Source of the DNA: Sphingopyxis flava
Lineage (GTDB): Bacteria > Pseudomonadota > Alphaproteobacteria > Sphingomonadales > Sphingomonadaceae
Assembly: GCF_900168005.1 (NCBI RefSeq)
Contig: NZ_FUYP01000008.1
Location: 113,077-177,076 of the forward strand
Length of the DNA stretch: 64,000 nt
Direction of reading: 5' to 3'
In this document: positions 17,456 to 28,000 of the stretch, one piece after another
How positions within the stretch are numbered: position 1 is the first letter of the stretch
Layout of the letters: every line of letters begins with the position of its first letter
The notes under the pieces: generated by a model
Told to the model about the DNA's origin: nothing
Seen by the model: only the letters and a program-made list of their open reading frames with translations
Databases searched by the model: none
Made by a program: the position numbers and the translations under genes

Positions 17456-20347
17456 ATGACGTCTTTTTTCCTGCGCCGCACTGCGGCCGCGCTGCTCCCG
17501 ATTCTTCTGATCGCGGCCGCGGGCGGCTCGGCAACTGTCCTCGCCCGCGATTCCGCTGCTGCCACGGCTCCAGTCAATCCCCAGACCGATGCCGCTCGGG
17601 CCTGGAACTTTGCCGCAAGCGACTTGGCGGTTGACCCCAACATCATCTTCGGCGTTCTGCCCAACGGAATGAAATATGCGCTGCTGAAAAATGGCACGCC
17701 CAAAAACAGCGTGATCATCCGGATGCGTGTCAACGTCGGCAGTTTTGCCGAAGCCGACGACCAGCGCGGGCTCGCCCATTTCATCGAGCATATGGCCTTC
17801 AATGGCTCGACCCATGTCCCCGAGGGCGAAATGATCAAGCTGCTCGAGCGTAAGGGTCTGGCCTTCGGCGCCGACACCAATGCTTCCACCGGCTTTGACC
17901 AGACGGTCTACAAGCTCGACTTGCCCGGCGCCTCGGATGATCTCATCGACACCGGGCTGATGCTCATGCGCGAGACCGCGAGCGAGCTGACCATCGATCC
18001 CGAGGCGGTCAACCGCGAACGCGGCGTCATCCTCTCCGAGCGCCGCGCCCGCGATACCTACCAGCTGCGCAGTCTGGTCGATCAGTTCGCTTTCGCCATG
18101 CCGGCAATGACAGTCGCGCAGCGCCTTCCGATCGGCACTGAAGACGTGATCCGGACCGCGCCCGCCGAGCGCCTTCGTGATCTTTATGATGGCTATTATC
18201 GGCCCGAGCGCGCAACGCTCGTCATGGTTGGCGATTTCGACCCGGCCGCGGTGGAGGCCAAGATCAAGGCGCGCTTTGCCGATTGGCAGGGGCGCGGGCC
18301 CGCCGGCCCCGACCCTGATATCGGGACAATCGATTTTGCGCGCCCCTCGGCTGCCGACGATTTCGTCGACCCGGCGATAGCGGATGCGGTGACGATCGGG
18401 GCGTTCAAGCCCTGGATCGACGAACCCGACAGCAAGGCGAAACGCACGCGCAAATTTGCCGAGGATATCGGCGAGGCGATTGTCAGCCGCCGTCTCGCCA
18501 AAATCGCCCTGCGCGAGGATTCGCCGATTCTCAGCGGCTATTTCAGCGATACCGAGGGATGGAAGCGCTTCGACCTCGTCACTGTTGGTGCGGTCGCCAA
18601 GCAAGGCGCGTGGAAGGACGCGCTGGCGCTCATCGAGCAGGAATATCGCCGCGCCGTCGAGCATGGATTTACGCAGGCCGAGGTCGATGAGCAGATAGCG
18701 ATCCGGCGCACTTCGCTGCGCAACGCGGTCGCGGGGGTGGATACACGGCGCAGCGAGAGTTTGGCGGATCTACTTGTCGCCGCGGCGGACGGTGATTTCG
18801 TCATCGTGCGCCCCGAGGCCACGCAGGCATTGTTCGAGGCGGCCGTGCCGTCACTCGACGCGGCCGCGGTCGCAGCTGCGTTCCGCAAGCGCGTCGAGGG
18901 GCTCAGCGCTCCGCTCGTGCGCGTGACCAGCAAAACGCCGATCGAGGACGGGCCGGATGCGATCCTTGCCGAGCTCAAGGCTTCGCAAGAGGTGGCTGTT
19001 TCTGCGCCTGCGGCCGCCGAGAGCCTTGCCTTTGCCTATACCGCTTTTGGAACACCGGGCCGGATCGTGTCGGACGAGCGGATCGATGATCTCGGCATCC
19101 GGCGGGTCCGCTTCGCCAATAATGTGATGCTGAACATCAAGACGACCGATTTCCAGAAGGACAAGGTCTGGATCTCGCTGCGCGTCGACGGCGGAACGCT
19201 GCTCGCGACGCGTGACGACCCGACGAAGGTGGCGCTCGCGGGGTCGCTCAGCATCGGCGGGCTTGAAGCGCACAGTTTCGATGAGCTGCGCACGATCTTT
19301 GCTGGAAAGACGGTCGCCCCCAGTTTCGGCGCGGACATCGATGCGTTTGGCGGCAAGGCGCAGACTTCGCCTACCGACTTCCGCGCGCAGGCACAGCTGA
19401 TGGCGGCTTATGTCACCCATCCCGGCTACCGGGCCGATGGCCTTGCGCTGATCCGCCGGGTGCTCCCGCAGCAATATGCCGCGAACGATGCGACTCCCGC
19501 CGCGGTGATGGGACGCGACGTCGGCGGGATTTTGGCGGACGGCGATCCGCGCGCCGAAACGCCGCCGCTCGACGCGCTGATGACGCGCGACTGGGAGCAA
19601 CTGAGGCCCGTCATCGCCGACAGCCTGGCGCACGGCGCGATCGAAATCGGGGTCGTCGGCGATATCGACGAGGCGGCCGCAATCGAAGCAATAGCGGCGA
19701 GCTTCGGTGCGCTGCCCGAACGCCGCGCGGCCTTCGACCCGCGCGAGAGCGCGCGCGTGCGGCACTTTGCGGCCGATCGCAGCGAACGCACGCTGATCCA
19801 CAAGGGACCAGCCGACCAGGCCGAGCTGCGGGTCTACTGGACCGCACGCGACGACAGCGACCTTGCCGAGGCGATGCGGCTCAACCTGCTCGCGCGGGTG
19901 ATGCAGCTCAAGCTTACCGAAGAGCTTCGCGAACGGCTCGGCGAAACCTACAGCCCCGGCGCGGGCGTTTCGCTGTCCGATGAATTTCCCGGCTACGGCC
20001 ATCTCTTCGCATCGAGCAATGTCGATTATAAGGATCTCGCGACCACCCGCGCTGCGATCTTTGCCATTGCGAAGGAACTGCGCGAAGCGCCCGTTGATGC
20101 TGACCTTCTCGATCGCGCGCGGCGGCCGCTGGTCGAGGCAATGACCAGGGCGCGGCGGGAGAACAGCTATTGGCTGAATTATGTCGCCGAAGCGACGAGC
20201 CACCCCGCGCGGCTCGAGCGCAGCCGCCGTGCGATCGCCGAGGTCGAGGCCGCGAGCGCCGCGGACCTCCAGGCGCTCGCCCGGCGATATCTGGTCGACG
20301 AGACGGCGCTGGTGATCAAGGCGGTGAGCGACAAGGTGGGACGTTGA
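17456..20347 (+). CDS. M16-family zinc peptidase (insulinase/PqqL-like), periplasmic
   Basis: A large 963-residue M16 protease made of two tandem halves. An N-terminal signal peptide (about residues 1-31) precedes the inverted zinc motif HFIEH (His108, Glu111, His112). The downstream Glu is in the region TIDPEAVNRERGVILSE about 75 residues later. The second half lacks a zinc site, as in the family, and contains the RLGETYSPGAG substrate-binding segment near the C-terminus. It probably degrades peptides in the periplasm. The ATG at 17456 is preferred over an upstream TTG because it places the signal peptide at the N-terminus. Confidence 0.93.
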   Translation: MTSFFLRRTAAALLPILLIAAAGGSATVLARDSAAATAPVNPQTDAARAWNFAASDLAVDPNIIFGVLPNGMKYALLKNGTPKNSVIIRMRVNVGSFAEADDQRGLAHFIEHMAFNGSTHVPEGEMIKLLERKGLAFGADTNASTGFDQTVYKLDLPGASDDLIDTGLMLMRETASELTIDPEAVNRERGVILSERRARDTYQLRSLVDQFAFAMPAMTVAQRLPIGTEDVIRTAPAERLRDLYDGYYRPERATLVMVGDFDPAAVEAKIKARFADWQGRGPAGPDPDIGTIDFARPSAADDFVDPAIADAVTIGAFKPWIDEPDSKAKRTRKFAEDIGEAIVSRRLAKIALREDSPILSGYFSDTEGWKRFDLVTVGAVAKQGAWKDALALIEQEYRRAVEHGFTQAEVDEQIAIRRTSLRNAVAGVDTRRSESLADLLVAAADGDFVIVRPEATQALFEAAVPSLDAAAVAAAFRKRVEGLSAPLVRVTSKTPIEDGPDAILAELKASQEVAVSAPAAAESLAFAYTAFGTPGRIVSDERIDDLGIRRVRFANNVMLNIKTTDFQKDKVWISLRVDGGTLLATRDDPTKVALAGSLSIGGLEAHSFDELRTIFAGKTVAPSFGADIDAFGGKAQTSPTDFRAQAQLMAAYVTHPGYRADGLALIRRVLPQQYAANDATPAAVMGRDVGGILADGDPRAETPPLDALMTRDWEQLRPVIADSLAHGAIEIGVVGDIDEAAAIEAIAASFGALPERRAAFDPRESARVRHFAADRSERTLIHKGPADQAELRVYWTARDDSDLAEAMRLNLLARVMQLKLTEELRERLGETYSPGAGVSLSDEFPGYGHLFASSNVDYKDLATTRAAIFAIAKELREAPVDADLLDRARRPLVEAMTRARRENSYWLNYVAEATSHPARLERSRRAIAEVEAASAADLQALARRYLVDETALVIKAVSDKVGR

Positions 20348-20416
20348 GAGACGGGACAGCTTCAATCGGCCTCAAAGACGCTGGACCCGATCCCTGCGCA
20401 CGTCCATGATAGGGGA

Positions 20417-20980
20417 ATGGATACTGCTCCGACCTGGTTCACCGGCCAGCTGCTCCTCGCGCTGCCGGGCATTGGCGATCCCCGCTTCGAGCATTCGGTG
20501 ATTGCGATGATCAGCCATGACGAAGAGGGCGCAATGGGGATCGGCGTTGCCGACCCGATCGGTGGGATGACGGTTGGTGCTGTGCTCGACCAGCTCGAGA
20601 TTGCCCATGAGGATCCGCTCGACGCGCCGGTGTTTCTGGGCGGGCCGGTCGAGCCGTCCCGCGGCTTTGTGCTGCACAGCCGCGACTGGGGCGGCGAAGG
20701 CGCGGTGCAGGTCTCGGACCGCTGGATGATATCGAGCTCGCACGACATCTTGCGCGCGATCGCTAGGGGAAGCGGACCCGCGCGCTGGCTGGTCGCGCTC
20801 GGCTACGCGGGATGGTCGTCCGGCCAGCTTGAGGATGAAATGGTGCGCCACGGCTGGCACGTCACGCCGGGCAGCGATGCACTTCTTTTCGACACGCCGC
20901 CCGACCGGCGTTGGCAGGCGGCCTTTGCAGAGGCGGGGGTCGACGCCCGGCTGCTGACCACAGAAGGTGGGGAGGCGTAG
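20417..20980 (+). CDS. yqgE: YqgE/AlgH family protein
   Basis: The 187-residue product shows the conserved opening WFTGQLLLALPGIGDPRF and the HDEEGAMGIG, VFLGGPVEPSRGFVLH and GYAGWSSGQLEDEM segments of the YqgE/AlgH (DUF179) family. The molecular function is unknown. It lies 69 bp downstream of the M16 gene on the same strand and 141 bp before ahcY. Confidence 0.93.
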   Translation: MDTAPTWFTGQLLLALPGIGDPRFEHSVIAMISHDEEGAMGIGVADPIGGMTVGAVLDQLEIAHEDPLDAPVFLGGPVEPSRGFVLHSRDWGGEGAVQVSDRWMISSSHDILRAIARGSGPARWLVALGYAGWSSGQLEDEMVRHGWHVTPGSDALLFDTPPDRRWQAAFAEAGVDARLLTTEGGEA

Positions 20981-21011
20981 CGCGGCGCCCAGATGGGCGC
21001 ACGGCCCTTGC

Positions 21012-21032
21012 GATATAAAGAAAAGTTTATAT
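21012..21032 (+). promoter_or_regulatory. inverted repeat in the ahcY leader, putative regulator site
   Basis: ATATAAA (21013-21019), GAAAAG, TTTATAT (21026-21032): 7-bp perfect arms with a 6-bp centre in an otherwise GC-rich region, about 90 bp before the ahcY start. It resembles, from memory, operators of the ArsR-family S-adenosylhomocysteine sensors (SahR) in front of methyl-cycle genes of proteobacteria. The match to that specific consensus is not verified. Confidence 0.6.
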
Positions 21033-21121
21033 TTGATCGCGCGAGCGCTTTGGGCTAGGGCGCGCAACATAATTGCGCCGCCGCGTCCGCGCGTCCGCGC
21101 CCGCCTGACAGGAGAAACGAC

Positions 21122-22528
21122 GTGGCCACTCTCGCCGCCGACACCCGTGACTATGTGATCGCCGACATCCGCCTGGCCGACTTCGGCCGCAAGGAAATCG
21201 CGATCGCCGAAACAGAAATGCCGGGCCTGATGGCGCTGCGCGCCGAATATGGCGCATCGCAGCCGCTGAAGGGCGCGCGGATCACGGGCTCGCTTCATAT
21301 GACGATCCAGACCGCGGTGCTCATCGAGACGCTGAAGGCGCTCGGCGCCGAGGTACGCTGGGCCACGTGCAACATCTTTTCGACGCAGGACCATGCTGCC
21401 GCTGCGATCGCTGCGGGCGGAACGCCGGTGTTCGCGGTAAAGGGCGAAAGCCTCGCCGATTATTGGGATTATGTCGGCCGCATCTTCGACTGGGGCGACG
21501 AAACCGCCAACATCATTCTCGACGATGGCGGCGACGCCACCATGTTCGCGCTTTGGGGCGCGAAGATCGAGGCGGGCGCAACCCTCCCCGCGCCGGAGAA
21601 TGAGGAAGAGGTCGAGTTCCAGCGCGCGCTCAAGGCGTTCGTCGCGGCGAACCCCGGCTATCTGACCAAGACGGTGAAGGCGCTGAAGGGTGTGTCGGAA
21701 GAAACGACCACGGGTGTCCACCGTCTCTACGAGATTGCGAAGAAGGGCGAGCTGCCCTTCCCGGCGATCAACGTCAACGACAGCGTCACCAAATCGAAGT
21801 TCGACAATCTTTACGGCTGCAAGGAATCGCTGGTCGACGCGATCCGCCGTGCCACCGACGTCATGCTGGCGGGCAAGGTCGCCGCGGTCGCCGGCTTCGG
21901 CGACGTGGGCAAAGGTTCGGCCGCTTCGCTGCGCAACGGCGGCGCGCGCGTGCTCGTCACCGAAATCGACCCGATCTGTGCGCTTCAGGCGGCGATGGAA
22001 GGCTATGAGGTCGTGACGATGGACGAAGCCGTCCAGCGCGCCGACATCTTCGTCACCGCGACCGGCAATGCCGACGTCATCACCGCCGAGCATATGGCCG
22101 CGATGAAGCCGATGAGCATCGTGTGCAACATCGGCCATTTCGACAGCGAGATCCAGATTGCGGCGCTCGCCAACTATAAGTGGACTGAAGTGAAGCCGGG
22201 CACCGACCTCGTCGAATTCCCCGACGGCAAGCAGATCATCGTGCTTGCCAAGGGGCGCCTCGTGAATCTCGGATGCGCCACCGGCCACCCGTCGTTCGTC
22301 ATGTCGTCGAGCTTCACCAATCAGGTGCTCGCGCAGATCGAGCTTTTCACGAAGGGCGACCAGTACAAGAACGAAGTCTATGTCCTGCCCAAGCATCTCG
22401 ATGAAAAGGTCGCGGCGCTCCACCTTGAAAAGCTCGGGGTGAAGCTGAGCAAGCTCACACAAAAGCAGGCCGACTATATTGGCGTTCCGGTCGAGGGGCC
22501 CTTCAAGCCCGATCATTACCGCTATTGA
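21122..22528 (+). CDS. ahcY: adenosylhomocysteinase
   Basis: AhcY reversibly hydrolyses S-adenosylhomocysteine to adenosine and homocysteine, relieving inhibition of methyltransferases. The 468-residue product has the family length. It carries [18 protein letters not shown], the NAD-binding [20 protein letters not shown] and the C-terminal KPDHYRY tail whose Lys and Tyr reach the partner subunit. The start is GTG at 21122 with AGGAG 7 nt upstream. An AT-rich inverted repeat in the leader suggests regulation, and a terminator overlaps the end of the convergent gene. Confidence 0.98.
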   Translation: MATLAADTRDYVIADIRLADFGRKEIAIAETEMPGLMALRAEYGASQPLKGARITGSLHMTIQTAVLIETLKALGAEVRWATCNIFSTQDHAAAAIAAGGTPVFAVKGESLADYWDYVGRIFDWGDETANIILDDGGDATMFALWGAKIEAGATLPAPENEEEVEFQRALKAFVAANPGYLTKTVKALKGVSEETTTGVHRLYEIAKKGELPFPAINVNDSVTKSKFDNLYGCKESLVDAIRRATDVMLAGKVAAVAGFGDVGKGSAASLRNGGARVLVTEIDPICALQAAMEGYEVVTMDEAVQRADIFVTATGNADVITAEHMAAMKPMSIVCNIGHFDSEIQIAALANYKWTEVKPGTDLVEFPDGKQIIVLAKGRLVNLGCATGHPSFVMSSSFTNQVLAQIELFTKGDQYKNEVYVLPKHLDEKVAALHLEKLGVKLSKLTQKQADYIGVPVEGPFKPDHYRY

Positions 22529-22555
22529 TAGAGCGCTTCGCGCGAAACCGACGGG

Positions 22556-24181
22556 TTAAGAGGGCGCCGGGGTTTTCCGGCGCCCTTCCTGTTCGGCCAG
22601 ATCTCCCAGCGCATCGCGGAGCGGTCCCAGCCATTCGGCATAAGGACGCCAGACCTCCATTCCGTCGCGGTTGAGCGGGCGGCGTACCTGCTCGCTCGAC
22701 GGGGTGCGCACGACGCGGTCGAGCTTGTGGAACTCGAGGATCGCAGGATCCCATTCGAGCCCCAGATGGGCGAGCGCTGGCCGCAGCTGCGCTTCGGGGT
22801 CGGCGACGAGGGCGGCATAGTCGATATGGTGGACGAGCCCCGGCGCAACGCGGCCGAGGTGCGTCATCAGCCGCACATAATCGACATAGCATTGCCCGAT
22901 GTCGCGGAGCGCAAAGGAGGAGGCGTGGGCGCGCGAGAAGCTCTGCGTGAAATTGGAGAAGCAGCAGTCCATCGCCGGGCGGCGGATGTCGAGGAATTTC
23001 GCCTGCGGCAATATCTTGCGCAGGAACATGATGTTGCTCCAGTTGTGCGGGAGCTTGTCGATGAAATAGCGCTTGCCGGACTTGCGATGGAATGCTGCGC
23101 GGCGGAGATAATCCTCGCCCATCGCTGCTGCCTGATCGGGGTGCAGCCCCGCGATCAGCTGAGGTACGGTGACGGGACCGCGCCGCGTCGCCATCTCCAT
23201 GACGCTACGCAGAATTGCGGGCGCATAGGGAAGTTCGCCCACCGGTTCGATGTCAGCGTGACTGCCGAGCATCTGTTCGAGCAAGGTCGAGCCCGAGCGC
23301 GGGAGGCTGACGATGAAAACCGGTACGCTGTCACCCGCCGGCGCATCGGGCAGAGCGGCGATGAAATCGCGCGTGACGACGCGTTCGAGCTCGGCGATTT
23401 CTTCGGTCAGCTCCTTTGCATCATAGCCGATGCTTTCGGCGCGCTGGCGGTTGGCCTCGCGATAATGTTCGAAAGCCTCTGCGTAACGCTTCCGGTCGTG
23501 AAAGGCGCGCGCAAGCGCAAAATGGAGGGGCGAGCTGTTGCGTTCGTCGATCGCGACTTTCAGGCCCTTTTGCATCATCTCGATGTCGGCGTCCGTGAAG
23601 ACGCGGCTCTTGATGCTCGCAAGCCCCCACCAGGCTTCGCCGCATTCATAGTCGATCTCGGCCGCATTGCGATAAGCTGCGATCGCATCGTCGACGCGTC
23701 CTGCGGCGCGCAGATTGTGCCCGTAGGAGATCCAGAAATGGGGGCGGTCAGGATAGAGCGTGACCAGCGTTTCAAGGATTGCGCGCGCCTCGTCGTTGCG
23801 GCCGAGCTTGTCGAGGGTCAGTCCATGCAAGGCGGAGATCGTCGGATCCTCGTCTTCGCGGGCCAGCGCCTCGAACATGGCGCGCGCTTCGTCGAGCCGC
23901 TCCTGCTGGTTGAGGACCGAGGCGAGGTTGCGGCGCACCTCGAACTGGTTGGCTCCGCGCAGGATCGCGCGGCGAAGAAATTGCTCCGCTTGAACGAGCC
24001 CGCCGAGGAGCATCGCAAACTCGCCCAGCTTGGCAAGACCCTGAGGCTCGTCCGGATGCCGGCGCAGATGTTCAATGATGCGCTGCGCGGCCGCGTCCAG
24101 CTTTCCGGCCGTAGCGAGCTCGTCGGCTTGGGTTAGCGCCGGATAGGTGGTCACCGTTCCGCGCGCGTTGGTCGCATTCAC
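22556..24181 (-). CDS. TPR-containing sulfotransferase
   Basis: The 541-residue product has about five tetratricopeptide repeats (residues ~15-250, for example LHFALARAFHDRKRYAEAFEHY) and a C-terminal sulfotransferase domain. The PAPS 5'-phosphosulfate loop FIVSLPRSGSTLLEQML lies at about residues 287-303, and a 3'-phosphate site is likely in the FLDIRRPAMDCCFSNF region. The family transfers sulfate from PAPS to an unknown acceptor, and TPRs suggest a protein substrate. No signal peptide is seen, so it acts in the cytoplasm. It lies 15 bp downstream of a second sulfotransferase and in line with a TonB-dependent receptor. Confidence 0.9.
   Translation of the reverse strand: MNATNARGTVTTYPALTQADELATAGKLDAAAQRIIEHLRRHPDEPQGLAKLGEFAMLLGGLVQAEQFLRRAILRGANQFEVRRNLASVLNQQERLDEARAMFEALAREDEDPTISALHGLTLDKLGRNDEARAILETLVTLYPDRPHFWISYGHNLRAAGRVDDAIAAYRNAAEIDYECGEAWWGLASIKSRVFTDADIEMMQKGLKVAIDERNSSPLHFALARAFHDRKRYAEAFEHYREANRQRAESIGYDAKELTEEIAELERVVTRDFIAALPDAPAGDSVPVFIVSLPRSGSTLLEQMLGSHADIEPVGELPYAPAILRSVMEMATRRGPVTVPQLIAGLHPDQAAAMGEDYLRRAAFHRKSGKRYFIDKLPHNWSNIMFLRKILPQAKFLDIRRPAMDCCFSNFTQSFSRAHASSFALRDIGQCYVDYVRLMTHLGRVAPGLVHHIDYAALVADPEAQLRPALAHLGLEWDPAILEFHKLDRVVRTPSSEQVRRPLNRDGMEVWRPYAEWLGPLRDALGDLAEQEGRRKTPAPS
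22562..22590 (+). terminator. ahcY terminator located inside the convergent coding region
   Basis: A 9-bp perfect stem, GGGCGCCGG/CCGGCGCCC, with loop GGTTTT is followed by TTCCT, 34 bp past the ahcY stop. It falls within the last codons of the convergent TPR-sulfotransferase gene, so the sequence serves as coding DNA on one strand and as a probable terminator on the other. Confidence 0.7.
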
Positions 24182-24196
24182 TGCATTGCTCCCGAT

Positions 24197-24982
24197 CTAC
24201 GCATAGCCCAGCAAGGCGCGAAGCCCTGGGACGTGATAGTCGACCAGCGCCCGATGGCGCGGACCAAGCGCGTCAGGGAATTCGACCGACACGCCGGTCA
24301 GATTTTCCCGCGCCGTGCCGCTTTGCTTGCGGTCGGCGCCGATGCGCACGCGCTCCTTCCAGTCGCTCGGCCGCTCGATACCGCACGCCTCGAACAAGGA
24401 GGCGAAGAATTGATCGGCTTCGGGCGTATCGAGCGCTGCGATATGCCGCACCATATCTTCGAATTTGACCGCATGGACCCGGGCGCCGAGCCAGGCGGCG
24501 GCGTTCATCTCGTATATGTCGCGCAGCGATGGCGCCTTTCCGGGCAGCCCGAAGATCATCATCGTCAGCAATTCATCGGCGGTCAGCGCCCCCGATTTCA
24601 GATGATCCATATTGCTCGCGAATTGTTCGGAGACGAAGAAGCGCGCCCGCGCGATCACCCAGTCATAAGGGTCGCGGTAAAGGAGGATGCGCCGGGCGCT
24701 TGCCGTCTCGATCGCCGATGCGTCAGCAAGGAAAAGGTGGCCCCAGCTCAGCATAGGACGCGCGGGGTCGAACGCGCTGCGGTGTTGCTGCAGATTGGCC
24801 CATTGGATGAAGTCGCGCGCATATTGCTGCTCGACGGGAACGAACATGCGCATGATGTTGCGCAGCAGGTGGCTGCCGCTCTTGGGAACGCTGTTGAGGA
24901 ATATGGGCTCGCGCAGCGGCTCCTGCACGAAGCGGCGATTGGCTTCGTCGAGCGTGTCGGCCTTGACGAGGACGGTCGGCAT
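24197..24982 (-). CDS. sulfotransferase-domain protein
   Basis: The 261-residue product carries a P-loop-like FLNSVPKSGSHLLRNIMR at about residues 28-45, which matches the PAPS-binding start of sulfotransferases. RRILLYRDPYDWVIARARFF is in the position of the 3'-phosphate motif (R...S replaced by R...R/A). It is much shorter than the neighbouring TPR sulfotransferase and has no TPRs. AAGGAG 9 nt upstream supports the ATG. It follows the TonB-dependent receptor by 73 bp, including a strong hairpin, and precedes the TPR gene by 15 bp. The acceptor is unknown. Confidence 0.82.
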   Translation of the reverse strand: MPTVLVKADTLDEANRRFVQEPLREPIFLNSVPKSGSHLLRNIMRMFVPVEQQYARDFIQWANLQQHRSAFDPARPMLSWGHLFLADASAIETASARRILLYRDPYDWVIARARFFVSEQFASNMDHLKSGALTADELLTMMIFGLPGKAPSLRDIYEMNAAAWLGARVHAVKFEDMVRHIAALDTPEADQFFASLFEACGIERPSDWKERVRIGADRKQSGTARENLTGVSVEFPDALGPRHRALVDYHVPGLRALLGYA

Positions 24983-25007
24983 GACCGCGATGCTCCTTAA
25001 ATGAAAC

Positions 25008-25033
25008 GGGGCGGCATGTTGCCATGCCGCCCC
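25008..25033 (-). terminator. intra-operon hairpin between receptor and sulfotransferases
   Basis: An 11-bp perfect stem, GGGGCGGCATG/CATGCCGCCCC, with a 4-nt loop lies 22 bp after the receptor stop. On the minus strand it is followed by GTTTCATTTAAGG, only weakly T-rich. It could be a partial terminator or an mRNA stabiliser that keeps the two sulfotransferases at a lower level than the receptor. Confidence 0.6.
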
Positions 25034-25055
25034 CCCGCCTCATCTGTCAAATCGA

Positions 25056-28000
25056 TCAGAATTTGCTCTTGATGTTCAGGAAGGCGCGTCGCCCCGTGAA
25101 CGGATATTGCGACGCCACGATCACAGGACCGAGCGTTGAAATCTGTCCGCCGTTCAGCACCGACACGCGCGGCGGGCGGGTGTCGAACAGGTTGGCGATA
25201 CCGAAGGTGATCTCGAACCGTTCTGCGATCTCCTGCGATACCGAGACATTGTGATAGAAGGTAGCCGGTGCCGTGAGCTTCGGGCAATAGCGACCGCGCA
25301 GCGAGGAATTGATGCACGGGTCATCGCCATTGCGATCCAGAAAATCCTGCACATCGGAGGTGCCCCCAATGACGTTCATTCCGTAGAAGAGACTGAACCC
25401 ACCGTTGGTTTCCCAGGTTGCGCGGAAATCGCCGACCCATTTCGGGGAACCAGCCTCGCCGTTGCTTGAGGTCGTCGGCGAGCTCGGGAGGAGCTGGAAC
25501 GAATCCTTCGTCTGCCAGGTCATTCCTGCCGTAAACGAAAGCCGCCCCATCTTTCCGAGATCGTGACGCATGTTAAGTTCGACATCGACGCCGGCATTGC
25601 GCTGGCTTGCGATGTTGACGAACTGATCGAAGACATCGGTGATATTATACTCGGTCGTCGATCCGGCAGGACTGCGAACAAAAAGATCGCATAGCGGTTC
25701 ACTCGCAAAATTATCCGAATCATAGCAGCCCGAGACAATGTTGACGGCACCGAGCTGCGTGATTTCGCCCTTCACCCGAATATCGAAATAATCGACCGCG
25801 AGGTTGAATGTCGTATCCGGAAGGAAATCAAACTTCGGCGTCAGTATCGTCCCGACGACCCAGGCCCTCGACGTTTCCGACTTGAGGATGCCCAGACCCC
25901 CCTGCGAGACCGACGTGCCGGTGATGCTGCCCCCCGGATAGGTGCCGGGAATACCGTCGGCGGCACAATTGTCTGCGACACGCTGCGACGTGGTACCACG
26001 ATCCAGGCCGAGCTGCCAATTAATGCAGGGGTCGATATCGCGCTGAGCGACAAAGCTCGTCTCATCGGCGAGGAATTGTTCGAACAGCGCGGGAGCCCGG
26101 AACGAAGTTCCGTAGCTTCCGCGGAATCGCAGCCAGTCGTTGAGCGCCCAGTTCAGACCGAGCTTGTACGTCCAATTGCCATTGTCGCTAGCCGATACGC
26201 CGTCCGAAGCCCGAGTGGCCTTTACGCTGGTAAGGCGCGCGGCAGCCGAGAAAGTCAGTTCGTCGAAGAATGGCTTGTTCGCTAGCAGCGGAACGTTGAT
26301 TTCGGCGAAGGCTTCTTTCGTCAGGCTCTTACCGGCGGTAATCCCTGACGCGGTCGAGCCCCAAACATTGCTGTGGAATTCATCGCAGATGTAGCGGCGA
26401 TCGATAGGCGCCAGATCGGCATCATCCTGACAGGCCGCAGCGTCAGCGTTGGGGTCGTAATAGGGGTTCTTCGAGAAAGTGAGTGAACCCGGAGTGTCGT
26501 TGATACGGTCCTGCCGAACATTGACGCCGAACGCAATGCCTACTGGCCCAGCGGGCAATTCGAACAAGCTGCCCGATACCGTACCTTCCAGCGTTTTTTG
26601 CGTATAGACGGTTTTGCCTTCTTCCCAATCGAAGATGAAATCGACTTGCTCGGGCGTCAATTCACCGCGGAGGAAATAAGGATCCGCCCAGGGGAGGTCG
26701 ATGCACTGCTTGCCCGAAAACGGCAGAACGGTGCCCACGCAGGAAGAGCTCTGGAAATATCCGGCGTCATATACATCCTGCAGGATCTGCTCGCTGCGAT
26801 AGCGTCCAACGCTCTTGCTGTACTGCCCGTAGACTTCCCAGCGCCAGTTACTGCCGAAATTCCCACGAAGGCCGGCTACACCGCGATAATAGTCCACTTT
26901 CTGGCTGTTGTCGGCATGATTGGTGATTGCCGTCGGACTCAGGAAATTGAGACCCGTCCAGCCCGGCGCCCAGATGGTACCCGTGCCGTAGAGGTTGCCC
27001 GTGCCATAGGGATCGCCGGTGAAACCAAAGTTCCAGAACTGGCGCCAGCCATTCTGATAGGTTTTGCGGCGATTGAAGAGAAACTCGCCGAACATTTCGA
27101 CGTCATCCGTGAGCTCGTAAGACCCCTCGGCATAGCCGGTGATTAATGTGGTCTTCGGGATGATCGTCTGCTCTTCGACGAAAGGATGGTAAGCATTCTG
27201 GATCGCCAGCGAGGCCGTATTGTAACCCGTCGGGAACCAGCCGGCAGGCATGCCGAAGTCACCGAAATAAGACGGTGCGCCATAAGTCGGCACGCCCAGC
27301 GTCTCCCCGGGATACTGATATTGCATCAGGACCGTGGGGCCCCGGGTGGATCCGGCCGGGGGCGGGGAGGTGTTAAGACCGGTATCGGGCCCACCCGGGC
27401 CATCCAGCTGGAGGTTGTTGATCAGATTATAGGTCCAGACATGACCCCAGCGCAAATCCTCGCACTTGTACTTGCCAGTGCGCGGGTCGATCAAATCGGC
27501 GCGGCTCCCGTCTTCCCTGAAGGTATAGGCTTCCGGGCAGGCGAGATAGCTGCGGTCGCCCCGGCTCAGTTCCTTGACATGGGTATAGTCCCCCGCAACC
27601 AGAATGTGGCCGCGGCTGAACTTTTTGCCCCACACGGCATTGAGGCGATATTCTTCGCCGCCGCCGTCAAACGGAACCGACGTGTTGAGATTGAGTTCCA
27701 GACCGTCGACGTCGGTCTTGGTCTTGATGTTGACCACGCCGGCAACAGCGTCCGAGCCATAAACCGACGAAGCGCCCGTTTTCAGGATTTCGACGCTCCC
27801 CGCAATCGCGGCGGGAAGGACGTTGAGGTCAAACGACGACACGCCGCCGCGGGTGCCCGCGGGACCCGCACGGCGACCGTTGAGGAGCACGAGAGTGCGG
27901 TTGGCGCCGAGGCCGCGAAGGTCGATCGTCTGCGCGCCCGGGCCGCCGTTGGTGACGAAGTTCGAGGAGATCGCAGCGGTGATCTGGGTGGAGCCAGCGG

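Noticed and set aside
20981..21121. SAH or SAM riboswitch before ahcY
   Set aside because: Only an AT-rich inverted repeat and short GC hairpins are seen; I could not fit the conserved core of a SAH or SAM-II type aptamer.
20372..22516. Long minus-strand frame opposite yqgE and ahcY
   Set aside because: Antisense shadow of two well-defined enzymes; composition rich in His/Arg/Asp as expected from reversed codons.
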